From NCBI RefSeq assembly GCF_027943255.1, contig NC_072895.1, positions 77,564,001 through 77,628,000 of the forward strand: a stretch of DNA of 64,000 nt, in the 5' to 3' direction. Positions 56,169 through 64,000 of this stretch are shown piece after piece. The stretch is from Anastrepha obliqua (lineage: Eukaryota; Arthropoda; Insecta; Diptera; Tephritidae). The first letter of the stretch is position 1. Every line of letters begins with the position of its first letter. A program made the translations under genes and the position numbers. The notes beneath the pieces are model-generated. The model saw only the letters and a program-made list of their open reading frames with translations, was not told the origin of the DNA and ran no database searches.

Positions 56169-57218
56169 TTTCGTTCTTATGTTCTGTTGAGCACCAAAGT
56201 CGGTTTCTCATAGTTGGATCCTGTTTTTCATCACTCTCAAGTACTTTAAAGTTCATAGGAAGCTTGCTTTTAAACTGTTTTACTAAATTCGTAAACATAA
56301 AAGTTGTGACACTTCAAATGTTTTTATTGCATGAAGTTTGTAATACGAGTTCATTTAATTGTTTAAGTACCTAAGAAAACATTACAAACTTGCGAGGTAT
56401 TTGGAGAAAGTATAAATTTTTGGAAAACGAAATGATAAATATTCCTGCTAAACATCTTTACAAAATATGCAATTACAAAATATACATACATAAGGATATG
56501 GACAAATGTTTACTAAGGGATTTTATGGGATCATTGGCGATTAGTCATTGTATCTTTATGGAAAGGAGTTTATATCTTATATTAAAAAAATGTTCTTACT
56601 TTTTTGTGATTTAATGTATGCGTGGGCGTTTTTATTGTTATGAAAAGATTCAAGTAATACGTAAATTAGTTAATTACTTGTAAATAGAAAATGAAGAAAA
56701 TTTATTCATTTATTTCATGATCCGAAGTTAAGAAATGTAAATAATAGTAATTATAAGCAATACAGATATCTACTTTCGCAGAAATGTTCCATAGGCGGTC
56801 AAAAGCTCTTTCGTGTGCCTAAGACAACGACATGGTGGTTCATTTTTTATTTCCGTTTACCCTTTTTATTTTCCGTAACCCTTTTTTGTTTATAAAATTA
56901 AAGCAATTCCACATTTTCGTACGCATCAAAAGTTCCGGTTTTTATACATATTTGAAACCTTCAAAAGGGAATTCAAAGAAAAAAAACGATGCCTCGTCAA
57001 AATTCCATACATTGTGGAGTTGAGTTAAATTTACTTTTTTGTTTCCTATCTAACATAGCATTCGTAGACAAACACATTTATTTACAAATACTTGACCGGC
57101 ATTTCCCAGATCATATGGACCGTAATAAATGCCGTATACCTTTGTGGCTAGCACTGCTTAGTAATTATTTATTAAATAATTTATAATTATATAGAAAAAA
57201 AAGAAACGTATTAAAAAT
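56169..57218. other. AT-rich stretch, no gene recognised
   Basis: Short open frames at 56390-56614, 56832-57023 and 56989-57186 (plus) have no recognised relatives. No repeat pairs were noted. Confidence 0.35.
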
Positions 57219-57496
57219 GTGGCCGCCACTGAAGACGAATGGGTTGGTGCGTGACTACCATTCGGAATTCACAGAGAGAATGTTGGCTCGAATCTCGGTG
57301 AAACACCAAAATTAAGAAAAACATTTTTCTAATAGCGGTCGCCCCTAGGAAGGCAATGGCAAACCTCCGAGTGTATTTCTGTCATGAAAAAGCTCCTCAT
57401 AAAAATATCTGCCGTTCGGAGTCGGCTTGAAACTGTAGGTCCCTCCATTTGTGGAACAACATCAAGACGCACACCACACACAGGAGGAGGAGCTCG
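57219..57496 (+). mobile_element. tRNA-derived SINE, head and body
   Basis: The head GTGGCCGCCACTGAAGACGA carries a mutated box A. GGCTCGAATCT at 57285-57295 is a good Pol III box B (GGTTCGANTCC). The body contains CACCAAAATTAAGAAAAACA, TAATAGCGGTCGCCCCTAGG, CAAACCTCCGAGTGTATTTC and TCTGCCGTTCGGAGTCGGCT. It breaks off at GGAGGAGCTCGG, before the CCAAACACCC tail. Confidence 0.88.
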
Positions 57497-57631
57497 GAGG
57501 AGAAAATGTATATTAAATAAGTATACGTTTAAGTAAACTGTATATGTATGTAATTAATAATAAACTCTGTAATATTGTAATAAAACGTGTGCGAGTGGGT
57601 TTGATTTCTACATATATATATTAAAAATGTA

Positions 57632-58551
57632 CTACTGTGGGCAAAAAGTAAGGGGAATTTATTTGTCAAACTTCGCGGGATTAAAATTACGCTCTAGTTA
57701 TTTTTTTCATGAGTTGGCAGCACTGTTAATAACATCTGGGCCAACTTTCATGTGAATGTCATTATCAGTAATATATTTACGCTTGTGTTTACCAAACGAC
57801 CAAGAGTGCATTTTTCGATTTTTACAATGTCTGATTTGATTGAGCAGAGAAGTGCCATCAAATTTTGTTTGCGGAATGAAATTTCGGCTGCGGAAACGTT
57901 TAGCATGTTGTAGAAGGCATTTGGTGATTCGACCATGTCGCAGAAAAATGTTTATAAGTGGTACAAAGACTTGAAAGAGGGTCGAGAACGTGTTGATGAC
58001 TTGGACCATCGACGTCAACAGATGACCAACACGTCAATAAAGTGAAGGAGCACTAAGCTCAAAAATCGTCGGTTAACCTTACTGAAATGATCGGAACCTG
58101 GCCAAACTGTTAATAAGGAATATTATTTGAGCGTTATACGTCGTTTACGTGAAGCAATTCGTCTAAAAAGACCAGAATTATGGGCCAACAACTCTCACAT
58201 TTCACTCGTTTTTCGTGACCATTTCGCCAAAAATTCCACGCATATCGTTCCGCAACCACCGTATTCGCCTGATTTGGCTCCGTGTGACTTCTGGCTATTC
58301 CCAAAACTCAAGAGACCACTCCGGGGAACGCGTTTCGAGTCGATTGAGGAGATAAAAGCTCAATCGAAGAAGGTGCTGATGGCTATACCGGAAATGGACT
58401 ATTCGGCATGTTTCGGGGATTGTAAAAATCGTTGGCATAAGTGTATTTCATCGAGAGGAGATTATTTTGAAGGGGATGAAATTGATTTACAAGAATAAAT
58501 AAAGATTTTTCATTTTACAACCAAATTAACCTTACTTTTTGCCCACAGTAG
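57632..58551 (+). mobile_element. mariner (DD34D) element, both ends kept, internally deleted
   Basis: TA at 57630-57631 and 58552-58553 bracket 920 bases. Both ends read inward CTACTGTGGGCAAAAAGTAA followed by GG, a perfect 22-base terminal repeat with similarity continuing to about base 30. This high identity suggests relatively recent mobility despite the damaged gene. Confidence 0.94.
57827..58498 (+). pseudogene. mariner transposase, deletion derivative
   Basis: ATG at 57827: MSDLIEQRSAIKFCLRNEIS, AAETFSML then a stop, KAFGDSTMSQKNVYKWYKDL and KEGRERVDDL, the usual N-terminal HTH. A frameshift leads to the STDDQHVNKVKE linker. The second HTH and the first catalytic D are deleted. The frame recovers at 58127: SVIRRLREAIRLKRPELWAN, then a second deletion removes the HHDNAP block (second D), joining NNSH to FRDHFAKNSTHIV. 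PQPPYSPDLAPCDFWLFPKL (third D) and the C-terminus RGDYFEGDEIDLQE end at 58498. Two of three catalytic residues are missing. Confidence 0.9.
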
Positions 58552-58553
58552 TA

Positions 58554-59356
58554 TATAAGCAATATTTATGTATTTTTTCTCTTTATAGTGATAAGGGCAG
58601 GAAAGGAAAATAACTTATTTGAAATACGTTCGAGTTTCTTTGAATTCACATCCCTTCGATATTTCACGTCATTAGTTATTTATTTGAATTTGCTTAGTAA
58701 TTTATGCAACAGAATTTCTGTGTAAACACCTTCGGAAAATCTTAATTAATCACACAGCTTTGCTTTGACATTCTAAATGTATCGTTAAAATGCATTCGCT
58801 TTGGCAACAGATTTCGAAAATAGTGAATGGCTGCAAAGGTGTTTCGTTATTTATAACTTCTTCATTACCTTTTGTTTATTTTATAGCTTTTTGTCCATTT
58901 TGGCGACATACATACTTACATATGCGTGCACATACACATACTAATTAAGGGCAAAAAGACTATCCTACGAGACTTGAAACTCAGACAGACATAAATTGTC
59001 TAGCCTAAAACCTTAATTAAAGTCTATAAGTATATGTAGCTTTGTAACTATTTGTAATACATACATACATTTGCTAGTGCAAACATTTATTGCAATACAC
59101 GGTTTACAGGTACTGTACTCTTCTTTATATTACAATGCTGTAGGCTGTTAAGTCGTTTTTCTCTATAAAGTAATTATTCTGAAACCATAGTTTTTTATTT
59201 TACTTCATTCTTTAAGTATTACCTCGAAGACTATAGCCAAACAGTTTTTTCTAAACATGTCCAAACTGCGTTAACGCATTGAAAGTTGAAGTTACAGTGG
59301 AATTCTGGCGACGTTTCTGTCAACTGCCCATATATCTATGTATATATGTATATATA
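58554..59356. other. AT-rich stretch, nothing recognised
   Basis: No gene or repeat that I can name. CATA/TACA simple sequence occurs at about 58910-58945 and 59058-59070. Confidence 0.4.
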
Positions 59357-59660
59357 TAATTGGCGCGTACACTCTTTTTGGGTGTTTGGCCGAGCTGCTC
59401 CTCTTATTTGTCGCGTGCGTCTTGATGTGGTCCCGCAAATGGAGGGGCTTACAGTTTGAAGCCGGTTCCGAACAGCAGATATTTTTTATGAGGAGTTTTT
59501 TTCATGGCAAAAATACATTCGGAGGTTTGCCATTGCCCGACGAGGGGCGACCGCTATTAGAAAAAAACTTTTTCTTAATTTTGGTGTTTCGCCGATATTC
59601 CACCCAACGTTCTCTCTGTGAATTCCACGCACAAATCCATTCGGCTACGGTGGCCGCCGT
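59357..59660 (-). mobile_element. tRNA-derived SINE, near complete
   Basis: Read on the minus strand: head GGCGGCCACCGTAGCCGAAT with TAGCCGAATGG (59637-59647), a perfect box A; a decayed box B (GGGTGGAATATC); then CACCAAAATTAAGAAAAAG, TAATAGCGGTCGCCCCTCGT, CGGGCAATGGCAAACCTCCG, the body, and the tail CTCGGCCAAACACCCAAAAA, GAGTGTACGCGCCAATTA, followed by an (AT)n/TATG tract at 59330-59357. It is the most complete copy, at about 300 bases. An overlapping plus-strand open frame (59338-59694) is antisense and not a gene. Confidence 0.9.
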
Positions 59661-60269
59661 AATAGAGTTTAACAAATTATTTAAGTTGCCTTAAAATAGG
59701 AGTGAGGTTTTTATATATTTTCGTGCCTCGTACGCGTCTGAATTCTCGTAAGCAACTGGACTTTTAAAGCACGCTTCGGTCAATTCAAAGGCGTTTACAG
59801 TTTAGGCATATGTAGTTGAATTTTTTGGTAAAAATATTACAAAACAAATTTTTAGTACAAAGCGATAATTCAAATTTAATACATAAGTATTTGAATACTG
59901 TTTTGTTCTAATTAGTGCAAAAAACAATTTTAATATGGAATTATTAATAATATTAATCGGTAACAATTAGGTTATTATATTCGCATGATTCAATGAAGAA
60001 AATTTAAAGTTACGGTCCTTCTTATATGCACGGAGAGTCATCTTGTCGAGTGTAAATTTTCCGAAAACGAAATTCGAAATATTTGAAGTAAAGAGCGCTG
60101 AGCTGCAAATTAATTTGCTTATAATATCGTTACACCATTTTTGGAGAATTCCCTTGCCATGCTCTAAACATTGAACAACTTATACGTGTTGGGAGCGAGA
60201 CTGCCGTGCGAGTTAGAAAGCCTAAAAGTCTGTGGTGAATAAATCCTAGACGGTTTTTGTCAAGTAGGC
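59661..60269. other. AT-rich stretch, nothing recognised
   Basis: No supported ORF or repeat. Confidence 0.4.
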
Positions 60270-60560
60270 AGATGCACGGTAGAACAACGCTTTAAATTGT
60301 TAAAACTTATTATGATAATGGTCGATATTCTTAGAACAAAATACCACAAATTTCTTGATTTTTTTTACGGAAATAATCGCCCGAAAGAGTCGACAATTCA
60401 AAGGTTGGTGAACAAATTTTAAGACCAAAAATTGAACATTCTGTTGAGGATATTGTTGGATATCTCGACGTTCTCAACAATTACGCATTCATGAATCGAC
60501 TGTTTGGCGTATTTTACCTGTAGAATTTCTCATAGTGGAAATAAAAACACAAACCACATA
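60270..60560 (+). pseudogene. DD41D transposase N-terminal remnant
   Basis: Plus strand, frame-shifted: VEQRFKLLK and YDNGRYS near 60280, FYGNNRPKESTIQRLVNKF near 60370-60420, then SRRSQQLRIHESTVWRIL near 60465-60520. These follow the N-terminal layout of the DD41D copies (MERYT.EQR..I...YYEN, RP.E.TI..LV.KF, ISTRRRAQQL.LS). Everything after the HTH is gone. It was too broken to give an open frame of any length. Confidence 0.6.
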
Positions 60561-61370
60561 AAATTTTTAGGATCCACATTTGGATTACATGTTTTATTAT
60601 AAAACGACGTCTAGGCGCATATTTTGAAAGATCTGATCTCAGTGATTTTTTGAAGGATAACATATTTTTTTAAGCTTTAAATACTAGGGTTTTTCGGCAT
60701 AGTCTACTGTATATATTCGTAGTTGCAAGACTATTTTTACTTAAGCCGCTTCCTAATTGCTGCCCTTATTTATTTGTGTCATTGTCGAAGAGTAATTAAC
60801 ATACATACATATATATATGTATATACAAAATATCCTACGAAGAGAAGAGATTTTGGGAAAATTCACAAATGAAATTGCTCGTTCATTCGATACCTGGATT
60901 TCATTATCAGTGATTCTGCTTGGTTTTGTTGCGCTGCAATTTGTCTTTGCGATATTTATGGGAATTTTATAGCTATTGACATTTATGTGCCTTTGTTTTT
61001 GCAGTAGCAGGATGAATTACAAATTTATTGCTTCATTTCGAATAATAAATGATCCTATTAATGGGGTTTGGAAGTTGAGAAGAGTAAAAACTCACCTAAC
61101 TTTTAAATAAATAAATAATTCACCCTTTCTTTTGCTAATTCTTTGCTTGAATTTACAATTTTACAATTACAAATTTAAAGTTTTAAAACTTTACAATATT
61201 GCAAAAAAACCGCAGGGATAAAATTAAAAAAATAGGGCTATGCATTGGCTGGTATTTTTTACATGGCGCTAAACTTTAATACTTCAGAATGAATTATTTC
61301 GTTTTTTGACGGATAAGTCTACATCCTTATGATTTTTACTATACGAAAGGTTGGCTTAATCGCAAAGGGT
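60561..61370. other. AT-rich stretch, nothing recognised
   Basis: No supported features except a TACATA/TATG simple stretch near 60800-60825. Confidence 0.4.
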
Positions 61371-61374
61371 TTAA

Positions 61375-62119
61375 GGGGTTATATACCTACCTTGTATTTA
61401 ACTAAAAAATAGAAAAAAATTGTATGGCATATTCTAAAAGTGCATCATCTTAAAAATATAAATTCAAAAAATCATAAAGATCGGAGGACTATAACGAAAG
61501 TTACAGACCGTTGAAGCGCGCGACCTTATCCATAAATGAAGGGCACGCAAAACTTTAGACGCGATTATCTCGAAGTCGTGTTTTTTGAAAATTACCGTCG
61601 CAGTGATCTTTATTTATTAAAAACTATTTCACCGATTTGCATAAACTTTTTTTTTAATTATTCGAAGTTACAACCTCGTGAATCTGAACGGTTCACTTTT
61701 TATAAATATTTGCATGGTACGTTGGAATTAATTTTTGTTTTAATTTTTCAACCCCTCAAAAATCGTTTTTTTGGTGCAAAGCGGTTTTCATAGCGCGAAA
61801 ATTATTATTTTTTGGGTAAATAAACCGTTCAGATTCACTAAAAAACATTTTTCTACAATAATCATTCAATTTTTTTGCTTTGAGATGAGCTGCTCATGCG
61901 CTAACATGATCACCGCAAGCCTCTTCTAAAAAACGACGTTTCGGGTGAGGGGCGATATCAACAATAAATAATAACATTTTTTAAAATAAAAACACCAAAA
62001 TGTATTCTTCGGGAGTTACCCTTCAGTATGATATATGCCTCATTTGAATAAAAGTTCTAAAACATATTTAAAAAAAATGACAATCGTCCATTTTTTCGGG
62101 CTCACAAGGTATATAACCC
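61375..62119. mobile_element. TTAA-flanked MITE-like element (GGGTTATATACC ends)
   Basis: TTAA at 61371-61374 and 62120-62123 bracket 745 bases. The left end reads GGGGTTATATACCTACCTTG; the right end (other strand) reads GGGTTATATACCTTGTGAGC. The core GGGTTATATACCT is shared, with one extra G on the left. An open frame at 61536-61793 has no recognised relatives and is probably incidental. It is likely a non-autonomous TTAA-specific element. Confidence 0.75.
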
Positions 62120-62284
62120 TTAAGATTTTTTCTTCAACACTGTTTTAAATAACTATAGCATAGGGATTTAGTGACATTGTCTGACAGCTTATTTGTTTCT
62201 CATTTCATTTTAAGAGTTTTTTTTCTGAAAATATAGTTTATTCTCCTACATCTACATAAGTTCGAAACTTTGTGCACGTTCAAC

Positions 62285-62460
62285 AAAAATTCAACAAAAT
62301 TTCCCATTTTTTAATCAGAATTTTTGAAAATTTTCGAAGGCGCAGTTTTATAACCTATTGAGTTTTGGTACAATAAAATGCTAGTTCCAAGTATCTCGCA
62401 TACATACCTTATTGTACATTTTTTTTTTGCTGACGATGTGTGTTTTCTTCCATATAAACA
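62285..62460 (+). repeat. Dispersed AT-rich repeat (partner at 24885-25005)
   Basis: TTTTTAATCAGAATTTTTG at about 62308 is the inverse of a module at 24960, while GTGTTTTCTTCCATATAAA at about 62440 is in the same orientation as at 24911. The two modules are rearranged between the copies. Confidence 0.5.
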
Positions 62461-62604
62461 AAATGTTGATAATTCTTTTTTCTGAGCCTTTTTTCATCCT
62501 GTTCGAGGATCCGTTTTAAATATTATATCGATAAATCGATACAAAATTACATTTTATAAGTTTTAGGAAGCAACGTCACATGAAATAGTTAAAAAAATGA
62601 AGAA

Positions 62605-62851
62605 GCGAAGAACGTCCACACAATGGCTCTCAAATTCACCAGATGCGAATCGGATGGGTTATTCTCTTTGGGCCATTTTGGAGAGCAAGGTCCGAACTAA
62701 AAGTGTCGCAAGTCTCGAGGCGCTCAAAAAAACCATTATCCGCGAGTGGGCCAAAATACCGGCAAGTCATATTCGGGCAGCCTGCGATTCGTTTCTGGAC
62801 CGTCTCAAGGCCATAGTCAAGGCAAAAGGTGGTCATATCGAGCAAAAGTAA
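62605..62851 (+). pseudogene. maT-like (DD37D) transposase, C-terminal fragment
   Basis: One open frame: STQWLSNSPDANRMGYSLWA then ILESKVRTKSVASLEALKKT, IIREWAKIPASHIRAACDSF, LDRLKAIVKAKGGHIEQK and a stop. It matches the last quarter of the element at 50043-51326, but with the third catalytic aspartate replaced (NPMDYS is NRMGYS). The matching 3' terminal repeat is not present downstream, so it is truncated on both sides. Confidence 0.88.
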
Positions 62852-63009
62852 ATTGATTCTTAAATTTGTATTATTTTTACCCATTTTTTACTTTAAATTG
62901 AATAAAAGTAACAGTAATATCTGTAACAGATATTCAATTGTAGGTTTTTATTTCATAGATTTATATAACAAATGTAATTAATCCAATGATCTTTTAAACC
63001 TTAAACTGG

Positions 63010-63420
63010 TGACAATAGGAACAGAAATGAAATACGCAAATAGTTCTTTCAAGACGTTGATGGATGACCAGGTCGGGGCAAATATTCCACGACTTCTCGG
63101 CCCTCTGCAAATGCCTTATACCAATCGTAGATCAGTGTTTTCGATAAAGCACACTCGCCATAGACTTACTGCAATATTTTCAACGATTCGGCACACGAAA
63201 TCCCCTTCAAAACACAAAATTGAAGACAAATTCTTTGTCCGATATTTTTATCCATAGTGAAAATTGCAGAGCACACCTGCGGTTGACTGATATAATTAAA
63301 TGCCAAAAACAAGCTAATTGACAGCTAACGTTCAAACTCAACGACAGTTGTACCAACATTCCTGCAAAAAAAATGTAGACATGAGCGCCTGTGAAACGTG
63401 CGCTATTTAAATGAACAATT
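63010..63420 (-). pseudogene. mariner 5' end and transposase N-terminus
   Basis: From 63256 the minus strand reads MDKNIGQRICLQFCVLKGIS, CAESLKILQ, a stop, VYGECALSKTLIYDWYKAFA, EGREVVEYLPRPGHPST: the mariner N-terminal HTH and start of the linker. Similarity ends near 63010, so the catalytic domain is absent. The upstream part to about 63420, where the minus strand reads ATATCGGGAATTGTTCATTT, is probably its 5' untranslated region and terminal repeat. One stop codon. Confidence 0.75.
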
Positions 63421-64000
63421 CCCGATATTTTTTAGATAGAATGTGTAAGGCAATATAAAGTTTTTTTTTTTATTTTTCAAAATAGTTCATAAACAAATTT
63501 CACGCGTATTTAAGAAAACTTTTTAAAGGACATTACTGTAGTATCTTTGTCTCAACGAAAAGTAAACAAAACTTTTTTTTTCAAATTTTGATCTCTATTA
63601 AAAAGGTATTTAAGTATTTAAAGCCATATTTTACATTTCAAAGCCCTTTTAAGCAATAAATTGAAGAGAAAACGAAAAACTGAGTATTCGGAATTACTAT
63701 ATAAAATCAACAGTTTCAAAATTTTCTCTCTGAATAATAATATTTTTATGCCTTTATGTAGAAGTCAATTTTAATCACACCTTTCTTCTAATATTTATTA
63801 TGCATGCCAGACTAAAGCCCATACTTTGTTTGTGTCTACGAGAGATTTTGCTGATTGAGGAGTTTGATATTTTAATTCAATATACAGCATAAAATAAGGT
63901 ATTAGTACCTTGGTATTCTAATATAAGTGCCAGCTAAAATGAATTAATCAATAGCTTCCAGTCAACGCCAACTTTCACCGGCTCCGGTGGATATCTTTTC
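63421..64000. other. AT-rich stretch to window end, nothing recognised
   Basis: No ORF or repeat pair was noted. Poly-T runs occur at about 63461-63475 and 63572-63580. Confidence 0.4.

Noticed and set aside
59338..59694. 118-codon plus-strand open frame
   Set aside because: Entirely antisense to the SINE at 59357-59660.

Overview
The window looks like AT-rich, gene-poor DNA from a higher dipteran, most likely a tephritid fruit fly. The basis is the set of insect Tc1/mariner lineages present, including DD41D elements of the rosa type first described from Ceratitis rosa, and a dispersed tRNA-derived SINE. The species assignment is inference. I recognise no complete host protein-coding gene. 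No tRNA or rRNA gene, CRISPR array or bacterial-type operon was seen.

Most of what can be named is mobile DNA. At least 17 insertions belong to the IS630/Tc1/mariner superfamily. (i) DD37D maT-like copies lie at 297-997(-), 50043-51326(+) and 62605-62851(+). (ii) DD41D rosa-like copies lie at 1003-2131(-), 13557-14197(+), 16453-17310(-), 25926-26698(+), 54880-56166(-) and 60270-60560(+). (iii) DD34D mariners lie at 3593-4651(+), 18140-18420(-), 25335-25580(-), 33424-34301(+), 52169-53432(-), 57632-58551(+) and 63010-63420(-). (iv) A Tc1-like remnant lies at 9905-10361(-). Only 52169-53432 is intact: matching terminal inverted repeats (TIRs), TA flanks and an uninterrupted transposase close to Mos1. 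Several others keep both ends but have lost the middle of the transposase.

Non-LTR retrotransposon remnants lie at 14399-15279(-), 24075-24504(+), 26965-28690(-), 43154-44405(-), 44690-45350(+), 51450-52070(-), and more weakly at 36204-36605(-) and 53750-54070(+). The 43154-44405 piece carries a 5' region plus an ORF1 start, ends in an A-tract and is flanked by a 9-bp direct repeat. A SINE family with Pol III box A/box B is scattered in about eight copies. Three TTAA-flanked short inverted-repeat elements (36749-37488, 48317-48626, 61375-62119), one foldback element (20880-21415) and a hAT-type zinc-finger remnant (6765-7232) complete the mobile set.

Two sites look like host core promoters: a TATA plus initiator at 18748-18781(+) and an initiator plus DPE at 30527-30560(+). 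Nearby GC-richer stretches contain short ORFs with a signal-peptide-like or membrane-like character (19310-19573 minus, 30325-30504 plus). They could be exons of host genes whose remainder lies outside the window or in unrecognised exons. The remaining long stretches are AT-rich with simple repeats and are noted as such.
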